The notes under the pieces: model-generated
Seen by the model: the letters and a program-made list of their open reading frames with translations, nothing else
Databases searched by the model: none
Told to the model about the DNA's origin: nothing
Shown here: positions 25,064 through 33,817 of the stretch, one piece after another
How positions within the stretch are numbered: the stretch's first letter is position 1
Layout: each line of letters opens with the position of its first letter
Made by a program: the position numbers and the translations under genes
Source: Pseudobdellovibrionaceae bacterium
GTDB lineage: Bacteria; Bdellovibrionota; Bdellovibrionia; Bdellovibrionales; Bdellovibrionaceae
DNA: 64,000 nucleotides
Direction: 5' to 3'
Assembly: GCA_019637955.1 (NCBI GenBank)
Contig: JAHBUS010000007.1
Location: 1 to 64,000, forward strand

Positions 25064-26740
25064 ATGTCTTCAGTTTCTTCAGCCGATCGTAAAAATCAAA
25101 CCGACGAAGTTCGCCAGCAGCGTGAAGAGTATCAGGACCGCGAGGTGCAAACCGCAAAGCGCAACCGCGCCGAAAAGAAGCGGATGCAAGAGCGCCACGA
25201 GACCGAGTTGCAGAATTTGCGCGAGTCTTTCGACAATCAAGTGAGCACCATCCGCAATAAAAATCGCGAGACCCTGACCGCGCGCGATCAGGAAAATCAA
25301 GAGCAGATCGAGAAGATCAAAAAACTTTACACGGATCAGATGCAGCGCAAGACCGAAGACAGTGAGGTCGCCCGTAACGAGATCAAGCGTTCCTACGAAG
25401 CGGAGCTGGATCAAAAGCAGAAGGTCCACAACCAGCAGCAGGAAGGCTTGACCCGCGGTTTCCGGGCGTCAATTGAAGAGCGAGACCGTCAGTTCGAAGA
25501 CTTCCAGGGCCGCGCGCAAGACACGATTCGCAAGTCGATCGACGATCGTACCGAGCGTCTGAACGAGAAACATGCCAGGGAGCTGGGAGCGGTGGTTGAC
25601 GACCGCGATGAGCGCGTGGCGAACACGAAGCGCGAAAAAGACGAGACGCGCAACAATCTCGAAGGCCGCTTGCGCGACCGCGAGCGCCAACATCAATCCG
25701 AGCTTGATCGCACCAATACCAATTGGCGCATGGCCTATGACAACAACCAAAAGACCCATGACGAATTGCTGACAAGCCGGAACGAAATGCTTCAGGCCGA
25801 GCGCAAATCCATGCAGGGAAAATTCCAAAACGCCACCGAGGCCAAGCTGGACGACTTGCAATCGGCTCATGAGACGCTGCGGGAGCAGGTTCAGAACCGT
25901 CAGAACAATCAGGTGCGGGCGCTTTCGAATGAACTCGTGCAGGTCAAGAATGACCGCACCATCGACAATATCGCCAACCGCCGCATTCGCGATCTGGAGC
26001 GAAAAAACCTGCAAGAGCAGCAGGTTGAACGTATGAACGCCATGGACCAAGAGCGTTCGCAGATGCTTGATGTCGCCAACGACCGTGTTCACTCCAAATT
26101 GGGAGAAATGGTTCGTCGAACGGATAAGATCGTTCAAGACACGAACCGGGACAACCGGCTCAAGCAGAACATTTTGGTGCAGCAAAATCGCGAAGGTCGA
26201 AGTCAGCTGGAATTCGAGATGAAGAGCCGCTTGGATCAAGCCGCCGATCAAACGGACAAACGTGTCCGCCGGATTTTGACTTCGACAAACGATGAAACTC
26301 GGGCTCAGGCTGAATATCACGAGAAGCACATTGCCCAAGCCAAAAACAATTTTGCCGATACGCTGGCCAGCCAGCGCGAGACCCAGCTGGAGATGATCTC
26401 GGACATCCGTCAGCGCTCGGAAGAGCGCCTGCGTGAGCAAGAGGCCAAAGCCTCGAAGAAGCTCGAAGAGGTCGTGAACAACTACGAAGCCAAGATCGCC
26501 AAGCTCCAGTCGGACAATAAAGACGACAAAGAGCGGGTGGTGTCGATGTACGAGCAGCGCATGAGTCAGCGCGAAAAAGGTTTCAAGACCGAGATGGATT
26601 CGCAGGCCATCAAGTATCAAGGAAAGCTTGCTCAGTCGGATGACTTGAGGCAAAAAGAGATGGAGCGCTTGGAGCGTCGCCATCAACAGCAAATGGCGGA
26701 TCTTTCGAGCCGGATGAAATATTTGAATAAAAAAGCTTAA
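25064..26740 (+). CDS. very long charged coiled-coil protein, unknown function
   Basis: A 558-residue protein that is almost wholly coiled coil and extremely rich in Glu, Arg, Gln, Lys, Asp and Asn, with hardly any Trp or Cys and few Pro. It recalls intermediate-filament-like or SMC-arm-like proteins, but no head domain, signal peptide or membrane helix is present. The frame is open to 24959, but the ATG at 25064 with GAGGACAAGG upstream is the natural start; the extra N-terminus would lie over the terminator and inverted repeat. Pyruvate kinase follows 14 bp later. Family not recognised. Confidence 0.82.
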   Translation: MSSVSSADRKNQTDEVRQQREEYQDREVQTAKRNRAEKKRMQERHETELQNLRESFDNQVSTIRNKNRETLTARDQENQEQIEKIKKLYTDQMQRKTEDSEVARNEIKRSYEAELDQKQKVHNQQQEGLTRGFRASIEERDRQFEDFQGRAQDTIRKSIDDRTERLNEKHARELGAVVDDRDERVANTKREKDETRNNLEGRLRDRERQHQSELDRTNTNWRMAYDNNQKTHDELLTSRNEMLQAERKSMQGKFQNATEAKLDDLQSAHETLREQVQNRQNNQVRALSNELVQVKNDRTIDNIANRRIRDLERKNLQEQQVERMNAMDQERSQMLDVANDRVHSKLGEMVRRTDKIVQDTNRDNRLKQNILVQQNREGRSQLEFEMKSRLDQAADQTDKRVRRILTSTNDETRAQAEYHEKHIAQAKNNFADTLASQRETQLEMISDIRQRSEERLREQEAKASKKLEEVVNNYEAKIAKLQSDNKDDKERVVSMYEQRMSQREKGFKTEMDSQAIKYQGKLAQSDDLRQKEMERLERRHQQQMADLSSRMKYLNKKA

Positions 26741-26754
26741 CCAGAAAGCCCACC

Positions 26755-28242
26755 ATGCTCGCAGACCGCCGTGTTAAGATCGTTGCCACCATTGGTCCCG
26801 CTACGCGCGAAGAGGCGTCTCTCGAGAAAGCGATCCGGTCGGGGATGAATGTCGCCCGGCTGAATTTTTCGCACGGCACCCACGAGGATCACCTCAAGGT
26901 CATTCACTCGGTCCGGAAGCTCTCGGAGAGCTTGATGGCTCCCGTGACCATTCTCCAAGACCTTCAGGGTCCCAAGATTCGGGTGGGAAAATTCGAGAAC
27001 GGCTCCATCGAACTTGTCGAAGGGCAAAAGGTCGTTATCACCATGAAGCCCGTGCTCGGAAAACCCGGTCTGATCCCCAGCGATTTTCCGGAGCTGGCAT
27101 CGAGCGTTCAGCCGGGCAATAAAATTTTGATCGACGATGGCTTGCTCGAGCTGCGCGTGCTGCAGGTGCGCGGAGATGAGATCGACTGCGAGGTCATCTA
27201 TGGCGGAACGCTGAAAGACCGCAAAGGAATGAACTGCCCGGGCGTGACCTTGGCGGTGGAGTGCTTGACCGAAAAAGATCTCAAAGATCTCGAGTTCGGC
27301 CTCGCCAACAACGTCGACTACGTGGCTCTCAGCTTCGTTCGTCACGGCAAGGATATCCGACGTTTGCGCGAGCTGATCGACGCGAAAAATCCGGCGGTCC
27401 GCATCTGTGCTAAAATTGAAATGGTCGAAGCGGTCGAAAATCTTGAAGAGATCGTGCGCCTCAGTGACTCGGTCATGGTCGCACGTGGAGATTTGGCCGT
27501 TGAAGTCGGGCAGGTCCGTTTGCCCGGGATTCAAAAAGAAATCATCCGGATCTGCAACAAGCAAAACAAGCCCGTCATCACCGCCACCCAGATGCTCGAC
27601 AGCATGGTTGAGAATCCTCGTCCGACACGCGCGGAGATCACCGACGTTGCGAACGCCGTTTTGGACGGCTCGGATGCGTTGATGCTCTCGGCCGAGTCGG
27701 CGAGCGGGAAGTACCCCTTTAAGTGCATTCAGACCATGCACGAAATCATTCGGGAAGTCGAAGAACGACAGGAAAAGTACTACAAGATTTCACTCGAAAG
27801 CGAGTTCTTGAGCGTGGCGGGCAGTATCGGCGCCAGCGCTTCGCTCAGCGCACTGAAGCTGGATGCCAAGGTCATCGTTTGCCTGACGACCACCGGAAAG
27901 ACGGCCAACATCATCTCGGGCTACCGCCCGAAAGCGCGGATCATCGCGGTCACCGATCAAATTTCGGTTCTGAACCGTCTTGAACTGATTTGGGGTCTGC
28001 AAACCCTGGTGATTCAGCCCTACAAGACGATCGAAGAAGTCGTGTCTCAGGTGGAGCGCCAACTTGTCGAGTACGGTCTGGCGAAGACCGGCGATAAGAT
28101 CGTGCTCACGCTGGGTCTTCCGATCGCGGATGGATCTAAGACGAATTGCCAGTACATCTTCACGCTCTCGGGTGAACAGTTCAAAAGGCAAAGTGATCAA
28201 GACTTGCCGCTGCGCTGCCAACGTGAAATTCCGCGCGATTAA
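26755..28242 (+). CDS. pyk: pyruvate kinase
   Basis: Pyruvate kinase converts phosphoenolpyruvate and ADP to pyruvate and ATP. The 495-residue protein has KIVATIGPA near residue 8, VARLNFSHGTHEDH near 33, and the active-site helix KIEMVEAVENLEEIV near 220. It also has MVARGDLAVEVG and ATQMLDSMVENPRPTRAE, which carry cation- and substrate-binding residues. The C-terminal allosteric domain is present (IVCLTTTGKTANIISGYRPKA). The gene lies 14 bp after the coiled-coil gene and may share its transcript. Downstream, TGCAAACG / CGTTTGCA (about 28253-28287) forms a hairpin without a T-run. Confidence 0.97.
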   Translation: MLADRRVKIVATIGPATREEASLEKAIRSGMNVARLNFSHGTHEDHLKVIHSVRKLSESLMAPVTILQDLQGPKIRVGKFENGSIELVEGQKVVITMKPVLGKPGLIPSDFPELASSVQPGNKILIDDGLLELRVLQVRGDEIDCEVIYGGTLKDRKGMNCPGVTLAVECLTEKDLKDLEFGLANNVDYVALSFVRHGKDIRRLRELIDAKNPAVRICAKIEMVEAVENLEEIVRLSDSVMVARGDLAVEVGQVRLPGIQKEIIRICNKQNKPVITATQMLDSMVENPRPTRAEITDVANAVLDGSDALMLSAESASGKYPFKCIQTMHEIIREVEERQEKYYKISLESEFLSVAGSIGASASLSALKLDAKVIVCLTTTGKTANIISGYRPKARIIAVTDQISVLNRLELIWGLQTLVIQPYKTIEEVVSQVERQLVEYGLAKTGDKIVLTLGLPIADGSKTNCQYIFTLSGEQFKRQSDQDLPLRCQREIPRD

Positions 28243-28419
28243 TTGCTCTCTTGCAAACGTGAACGCGGCTCCACGGTGCGTTTGCATCCGCGCCATATCC
28301 TGTTGAAATCTGGACTGGATGAAGCGTTTCCTGAAATGATTTTTCAAAAAATTCTGGCAATCTAGTTTATCGAAATAGGCCGGTGCCAGGATGGCGCGGC
28401 CCACTGAGGTTGAACGACG

Positions 28420-28542
28420 ATGCGCGAGATCCGATTCTTTGTTAAATCCGAAATTAAACTCATGACGAAATTCGCGGCTCCCTTTTTGATGGGATGCGGG
28501 TTCTTGGTTCTGATCGCCTTGCTTTTAAGAATGGGAATTTGA
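28420..28542 (+). CDS. small single-helix membrane protein (40 aa), unknown
   Basis: A 40-residue frame starting MREIRFFVKSEIKL and continuing into a hydrophobic helix of about 20 residues (FAAPFLMGCGFLVLIALLL) with a short polar end. GAGG lies about 10 nt before the ATG. It fills most of the 335-bp gap between pyk and the next gene; the first part of the gap (28243-28419) holds only a hairpin. The basic N-terminus plus one helix is typical of small inner-membrane proteins, but nothing confirms expression. Confidence 0.45.
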   Translation: MREIRFFVKSEIKLMTKFAAPFLMGCGFLVLIALLLRMGI

Positions 28543-28576
28543 GCGCTGTTCTTGCAGGTCCCCGCGAGGAGGCTCT

Positions 28577-30112
28577 GTGAGTGTGGCGAGGTTGGCCAGA
28601 GGGGTTTTGACGGCCCTTTTGGTGTTCATTCCTTTGACAGTGTCGGCGCAAAACGGTGCCGAAATGCCTTCTATTCCGGCGAACGCGCGGGAACATTGGG
28701 ACCTGGTTCGCCAAGAGCTGCAGGTGTCAATCGAAGGGCAGCTGCCCGAGTTGGCCCGAGGTCAGTCTTACGCTGCCGCCGCAAGCTTTGCGCGGGCTCT
28801 CGTCGATGGGTCTTCTCCTGACAATTTGGTTCTTTTTGCGCGTGATTTCGATTCGCATCGGCTCAGCTCACTCAACTTTATGATCGCGGTTTTGGAAGAG
28901 ATTCAGCATGACCGGTCGAGACTGGAGCGGGTCGAGCGATCGCTGGCGCGATTGCAGGAAGAAATGCGCCAACAAAAGTTGCCCCAGACGCATCTGGGAA
29001 CACGCCTCATTCCCCTCACGGCGATCGGGGTGGGGATGGTGGGCTATATCTATAGCTACTGGTCAGGATTCTTAGGATCAAGCGCTCAAAATGTGTTCAC
29101 CGAGAATGCCACATTCTTGTCGGTCTCCTTTGCGGGAATGCTGGTGTCGGGAGCGACCAACGAAATCCGTGTCCTGATCCGTTCTCTAAAAATCGTGAAA
29201 GAGCGGGCGTTCGATCTGGCGCGCTCGCAACAGGCTCTTCGTGATCTGCGGCGGCTCCTGTCGGCCATTCAGCGAACCCCCATGGGGTTTTTAACCGCGC
29301 AAGATTTGGCTTACGCCCGGAGCGCGGCTGCAGATGCGGTTCGCATGAAGGCGATCGGCGAAGCGGTGCGGTTGCTTGCGGCCGACTACCAGGCTCACCG
29401 GATTCAGGGCGCTCTGCCATCCGACTTTTTTGCGCGCACCCAGCTTCTCAGATCGGAAGTTCGCGAATTCGCCGAGTCCCTCTCCGAGACGGAAAAAGAT
29501 CAGTTCCGCTCGCAGTTGGAAAAACGTCTGCCCGGTTTTTCACAGGCTTTTGATGTGTCGGTGAAGCGGCGGCTTTTTGAGTTCAAAGCGCGAAGCGCGA
29601 TCGAGGCTTGGCTGCGCGACGGCGGAAATGCGGACGCCCTGCGCGCGCATTTGCTTCGCGGCCGTAGCGACGCGCAAGAGGCGATTCTGCTCGGAAATCG
29701 AACCACCCCAGGGGCTCGTCTGACCTTGGCCAGCGTGACTTTGGGTATCACCATGATCGGACTCGTGGCTTCGGTCGGACCCGACGCCACGGCTTTGGAT
29801 TTTATCTTCTCCGCGCATCTGATCGATTTTATCCGTGATCATTCGCGCGTGATTTACCGGCTTTCGGGGCTCTTGGTGGCCGGCGCTTTGGCCAATCAGG
29901 TGTTCGAATTTATCCGGTTGTGGAGGCGTCGTCCTCCGCCGGAAGCGTTGAGGCCGGCGGACTTCGAGTCGCTCGTCAAAGTTCTGAATGAAGTCGAAAT
30001 GCGCGGGTTCGCTCCCGTGGCGGCGGTCTCATCTGACTCCGCCGAGGACTTGATCGAGCGGCTCACTCGAACACGTTTTGCGCCTCTGAGTTGCCGTCAA
30101 ATTTTCAGGTAG
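28577..30112 (+). CDS. large membrane protein with signal peptide, unknown function
   Basis: A 511-residue protein starting at GTG with a good AGGAGG site. It has a signal peptide (1-24, ending TVSAQ), a helical region, hydrophobic segments near 145-165 and 175-195, a long Ala/Arg/Leu-rich helical middle, and two more hydrophobic segments near 380-400 and 430-445. The layout suggests a multi-pass envelope protein with a large soluble helical domain. No family recognised. It is convergent with the CNMP-binding gene (stops 4 bp apart). Confidence 0.78.
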   Translation: MSVARLARGVLTALLVFIPLTVSAQNGAEMPSIPANAREHWDLVRQELQVSIEGQLPELARGQSYAAAASFARALVDGSSPDNLVLFARDFDSHRLSSLNFMIAVLEEIQHDRSRLERVERSLARLQEEMRQQKLPQTHLGTRLIPLTAIGVGMVGYIYSYWSGFLGSSAQNVFTENATFLSVSFAGMLVSGATNEIRVLIRSLKIVKERAFDLARSQQALRDLRRLLSAIQRTPMGFLTAQDLAYARSAAADAVRMKAIGEAVRLLAADYQAHRIQGALPSDFFARTQLLRSEVREFAESLSETEKDQFRSQLEKRLPGFSQAFDVSVKRRLFEFKARSAIEAWLRDGGNADALRAHLLRGRSDAQEAILLGNRTTPGARLTLASVTLGITMIGLVASVGPDATALDFIFSAHLIDFIRDHSRVIYRLSGLLVAGALANQVFEFIRLWRRRPPPEALRPADFESLVKVLNEVEMRGFAPVAAVSSDSAEDLIERLTRTRFAPLSCRQIFR

Positions 30113-30116
30113 TGGT

Positions 30117-31097
30117 CTAGCGGGTGATCTTTTTAAGCGAGTAGATGATGCTCCAGAACGGAGACGTCTTTTCGAGTTCTTCGACTTGCACCAGCGTGAA
30201 AATGCCTTTTTCTTCCATGATCTTGTCGGATAAAATCTTTTTCTCGATCAACGAATTCACGTCGTCCACTTTGATCACGAAACCCAGATCGCGCATCGAA
30301 TCGTTTTGAATTTCGTTGAGCGAAAGCTTGGTAAATCCTTTGTCGTCTTTGGGCAGTTTCTTGGCGAAATGCAGAAGGCCTTCGATAATTTTGAGTTCAT
30401 CTTCGCGGATGGTGGTGCGGTCCTTCTCTTGTTTGAAGAGCCATTCATTGTACCACTCGACAAACTGAAACATCAGCTCGGGTTTGAAAATCGTCAGGCG
30501 CTGACGGCCCTGTTCAAGATCTTCAACTTTCATCAGGTTCAATTCCATCAACGCGTTCATGAGCTTTTGCATTTTGTGCGTGGGCTCTTGAAAAATCTGA
30601 ATCGTGTAGTTGCGCAAAACCGCGCCGTTGATCTGCAGGCCCTCGGGAGCCATTTTGCCGTACTTGTGGCCGACCAAATTCAGGATCGAGATCAGCTTGG
30701 TGATCGTGTGGGGTGGAAACATCTCATCGGCTTCGCCGGGTGCTTTTTCGAGCTGTTTGAGGCGTTGGTTGGCGTTGCGAAGATGCTCGTTCACCGTGCG
30801 CATGATCGCTTTGCACCATTCGGGAAAGCTGGCGAATTGCGCGTGCAGGGCTTTGTAGGGAAGCGCGATCACTTCGCTGTCTTTGAGCGCTTTAACGCTT
30901 GCGCTGCGGGGTTTGTTGTCGAAAAAGGCCATCTCGCCGACCATCGCGCCGGGACCGATTTCGGCCAGCACGATTTCGGAGTTGGTCTTGGATTTGACGA
31001 CCGCGAACTTTCCACTCTTGATCACATACATGGCATCGGGCGGGTCGCCTTCACGGAACAAGTAGTGGTCGCGTTCGATTTTTTTGGTGCCCGACAT
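30117..31097 (-). CDS. cyclic-nucleotide-binding domain protein
   Basis: A 326-residue protein with an N-terminal CNMP-binding domain: HYLFREGDPPDAMYVIKSGKFAVVK, then IGPGAMVGEMAFFDNKPRSASVKAL, where GEMAFF...RSAS is the phosphate-binding cassette with its Glu and Arg. The rest is helical, with no helix-turn-helix that I can identify, unlike CRP. It is a plausible cAMP target in an organism that also encodes a CHASE2 adenylate cyclase. The frame is open to 31157; the ATG at 31097 starts at the usual domain edge. Confidence 0.85.
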   Translation of the reverse strand: MSGTKKIERDHYLFREGDPPDAMYVIKSGKFAVVKSKTNSEIVLAEIGPGAMVGEMAFFDNKPRSASVKALKDSEVIALPYKALHAQFASFPEWCKAIMRTVNEHLRNANQRLKQLEKAPGEADEMFPPHTITKLISILNLVGHKYGKMAPEGLQINGAVLRNYTIQIFQEPTHKMQKLMNALMELNLMKVEDLEQGRQRLTIFKPELMFQFVEWYNEWLFKQEKDRTTIREDELKIIEGLLHFAKKLPKDDKGFTKLSLNEIQNDSMRDLGFVIKVDDVNSLIEKKILSDKIMEEKGIFTLVQVEELEKTSPFWSIIYSLKKITR

Positions 31098-31185
31098 TGA
31101 ATTTAGTTTACGGGCGCCCTCAGGGAATGTCGAAGAATGCCTCCAGAGACCTGACAAAGGTCCTGGAGGCTCATGGGGGTCGTCA

Positions 31186-31845
31186 TCAACCCAAGTTCAT
31201 CGGTTTACAGTTCGGGGCCACCTTGCATTTGCCCTCGGTGGCGGCCAAAACTTTTTCGGCGGTGAGGTCGGGCGCGTACTCGAGCAGAACGAATCCTTCA
31301 GGAGTGACGTCGAACACGCCGTAATCGCTCACGACTTTGTTAATGCAGTTGATGCCCGTGAGCGGCAGCGTGCAACGCGTGCGCAGTTTGCTGCCGCCGT
31401 CTTTGTCGGTGTGCTGCATGGCCACGATCACTTTGCGAGCGCCAGCAACCAGATCCATCGCGCCGCCCATGCCTTTGACCATTTTGCCCGGAATCATCCA
31501 GTTGGCGATGCTACCGGTCTCATCGACCTCCATCGCGCCGAGGATCGTGAGGTTCACGTGCCCGCCACGGATCATAGCGAACGAGTCCGCCGATGAGAAG
31601 TAGCTCGCACCCGGAAGGGCGGTGACCGTTTGCTTGCCGGCATTGATCAGATCGGGATCGACTTCGGACTCCGATGGAAAAGGACCGACGCCCAGAAGTC
31701 CATTCTCGCTCTGAAACATCACGTTTTTGCTCGCCGGAACGTAGTTCGCGACGAGCGAGGGAATGCCGATGCCGAGATTGACGACGAAGCCGCTCTCGAC
31801 CTCTTGAGCGATGCGCATGGCGATTTGTTCACGATTTAGCGGCAT
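31186..31845 (-). CDS. scoB: 3-oxoacid CoA-transferase, subunit B
   Basis: The beta subunit of succinyl-CoA:3-ketoacid (or acetoacetyl) CoA-transferase, 219 residues. It starts with IAMRIAQEVESGFVVNLGIGIPSLVANY and carries the catalytic-Glu motif QSENGLLGVGPFP near residues 45-58, plus RGGHVNLTILGAMEVDETG and the C-terminal EGFVLLEYAPDLT. It follows scoA by 3 bp. Whether succinyl-CoA or acetyl-CoA is the donor cannot be told from sequence. Confidence 0.93.
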   Translation of the reverse strand: MPLNREQIAMRIAQEVESGFVVNLGIGIPSLVANYVPASKNVMFQSENGLLGVGPFPSESEVDPDLINAGKQTVTALPGASYFSSADSFAMIRGGHVNLTILGAMEVDETGSIANWMIPGKMVKGMGGAMDLVAGARKVIVAMQHTDKDGGSKLRTRCTLPLTGINCINKVVSDYGVFDVTPEGFVLLEYAPDLTAEKVLAATEGKCKVAPNCKPMNLG

Positions 31846-31848
31846 ACA

Positions 31849-32541
31849 TCACTTCCTGACAGTGCGTTGTTCGATGCGTTTTTGGTAATTGGTGCCTTGA
31901 AAGATGCGCTGAACGAAAACGCCCGGCGTGTGGACCTGATCGGGATCCAGCTCGCCAACCTCGACCAGCTCTTCAACTTCGGCCACGGTGATCTTGCCGG
32001 CCGTTGCGCACATCGGATTGAAATTGCGCGCGGTCTTTCGGTAGATCAGGTTTCCGAATTTGTCGCCCTTCCAGGCTTTGACGAAGGCGAAATCGCCCAT
32101 GATGCCTTTTTCCATGACGTACTGCCGGCCGTTGAATTCACGCACCTCTTTGCCCTCGGCGACTTTGGTGCCGACGCCGGTCGGGGTGAAGAACGCGGGG
32201 ATTCCCGCGCCGCCCGCCCGGATGCGCTCCGCGAGCGTGCCCTGGGGCGCGAGCTCGACTTCGAGTTCGCCGCTCATGAACAGCTTTTCGAAGAGAGCGT
32301 TCTCGCCGACATAGCTTGAGATCATCTTTTTGATCTGGCGGGATTGGAGCAGCAGACCCAGGCCCCAGTCGTCCACGCCCGCATTGTTCGAGGCGATGGT
32401 GAGGTTTTTGGGGCCGAGCTCGCGCAAGGCGAGAATCGAGTTTTCGGGAATACCGCAAAGACCAAAGCCCCCGACAACGAGGGTCATTCCGTCTTTGACG
32501 TCACGGCAAGCTTCCATCGCGTTCGCAACGACTTTGCTCAT
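31849..32541 (-). CDS. scoA: 3-oxoacid CoA-transferase, subunit A
   Basis: The alpha subunit, 230 residues, with the N-terminal CoA-binding loop [20 protein letters not shown], then [16 protein letters not shown] and [17 protein letters not shown] start at 32592 is possible, but it would overlap the thiolase gene; the ATG at 32541 lies just after that gene's stop. With scoB and the thiolase it forms a three-gene operon for activating acetoacetate and cleaving acetoacetyl-CoA to acetyl-CoA. Confidence 0.93.
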   Translation of the reverse strand: MSKVVANAMEACRDVKDGMTLVVGGFGLCGIPENSILALRELGPKNLTIASNNAGVDDWGLGLLLQSRQIKKMISSYVGENALFEKLFMSGELEVELAPQGTLAERIRAGGAGIPAFFTPTGVGTKVAEGKEVREFNGRQYVMEKGIMGDFAFVKAWKGDKFGNLIYRKTARNFNPMCATAGKITVAEVEELVEVGELDPDQVHTPGVFVQRIFQGTNYQKRIEQRTVRK

Positions 32542-32543
32542 GC

Positions 32544-33719
32544 TTAAACCTTTTCGATGATCAAAGCGACGGCTTCGCCGCCACCGATGCAAAGAGTGGC
32601 CAGGCCGTAGCGCTTGTTCTTCTCATGCAGCGCGTGCGTGAGGGTGGTGAGCAGGCGCGCGCCCGAACCGCCGATGGGGTGGCCGATGGCGATCGCACCG
32701 CCGTGAACGTTCACGCGGTCGGCGGGGATCTCGAGCTCTTTCATCGCCGCCATCGTCACGTTGGCGAAAGCTTCATTGATCTCCCAGAGTTCGATGTCCG
32801 AAGCCTTGAGGTTGGCCTTGGCCAGAGCGGCTTTGATGGCGCCGACGGGTGCCGTGGTGAACCACTTGGGATCTTGCGCGAAGGTGGCGTGCGCAACGAT
32901 GCGGGCCAGGCCTTTGGTGCCCCGCTTTTTAGCTTCGGATTCGCTCATCAACACGACCGCCGCCGCGCCGTCGTTGATTTTCGATGCGTTCGCCGCGGTG
33001 ATCGTGCCGGTTTTGTCGAAGGCGGGTTTGAGGCCGGGCATTTTTTCGAACATGGCCTTGCCGGGCTCTTCGTCTTTATCGACGGTGATGGGTCCTTTGC
33101 GGTCTTGGATTTCGACGGGCGTGATTTCTTTTTTGAAGACGCCGGCGTTGATCGCGGCCTGCGCTTTTTTGTAAGAGTCGACGGCAAAGGCGTCCTGCTC
33201 TTCACGTGTGAAGTTGTATTCTTTTACGCAGAGTTCAGCCGCATTTCCCATGTGCCAGTTGTTGTACGGATCCCAAAGACCATCTTTGATCATCGAGTCG
33301 ACCACGGTCGCGGGTCCCATTCGGTAACCGCTGCGCGAGTTCTCCAGAAGGTGAGGCGCCAGCGTCATATTTTCTTGGCCGCCCGCGACCGCGATGGTGG
33401 TGTTTCCCAGTGCGATGTTGTCCGCGGCGAGCATCACGGCCTTGAGTCCGGACCCGCAAACTTTGTTGATTGTCATACAAGGAACCGACGAGGGAAGGCC
33501 CGCGCCAAGCGCAGCTTGACGTGCGGGGGCTTGTCCAACACCGGCGGTCAGGACTTCGCCCATGATGCATTCTTGCACATCACCCGGATTGAGGCCGGCC
33601 TCTTTGACCGCAGCGGCGATGGCGATGGCGCCCAGCTTGGGGGCGGGAAGGCTGCTGAGAGTTCCTTGAAAGCTGCCGACGGGGGTGCGTTTCGCGGCGA
33701 CGATGATCGCTTTTTCCAC
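32544..33719 (-). CDS. acetyl-CoA acetyltransferase (thiolase)
   Basis: A 391-residue thiolase with the nucleophilic Cys in [15 protein letters not shown] near residue 88, the His motif [18 protein letters not shown] near 340-357 and the second Cys in [12 protein letters not shown] near 378. It is first in the operon with scoA and scoB, which points to acetoacetyl-CoA as substrate and to ketone-body or amino-acid-derived carbon use, or the reverse route to acetoacetate. The choice of symbol (atoB/thlA/phaA) is open. Confidence 0.93.
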   Translation of the reverse strand: MEKAIIVAAKRTPVGSFQGTLSSLPAPKLGAIAIAAAVKEAGLNPGDVQECIMGEVLTAGVGQAPARQAALGAGLPSSVPCMTINKVCGSGLKAVMLAADNIALGNTTIAVAGGQENMTLAPHLLENSRSGYRMGPATVVDSMIKDGLWDPYNNWHMGNAAELCVKEYNFTREEQDAFAVDSYKKAQAAINAGVFKKEITPVEIQDRKGPITVDKDEEPGKAMFEKMPGLKPAFDKTGTITAANASKINDGAAAVVLMSESEAKKRGTKGLARIVAHATFAQDPKWFTTAPVGAIKAALAKANLKASDIELWEINEAFANVTMAAMKELEIPADRVNVHGGAIAIGHPIGGSGARLLTTLTHALHEKNKRYGLATLCIGGGEAVALIIEKV

Positions 33720-33817
33720 TTGTAACTCCTCTGAAGGGTGATGTTTTTCAGTTGCATCCTGACCGAAACACCCTCTAATTTCAAGAGACAGATCCTTTAT
33801 CTGACGCGGAGGCCATC

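Noticed and set aside
25469-26692. 407-codon minus-strand frame rich in Leu/Val that looks membrane-like
   Set aside because: The hydrophobicity arises from reading Glu/Lys/Gln codons of the coiled-coil gene in antisense; the plus-strand gene has the start signal and codon pattern.
28253-28287. Stem TGCAAACG / CGTTTGCA considered as the pyk terminator
   Set aside because: The loop is long (about 19 nt) and no T-run follows, so it is noted only as a hairpin.
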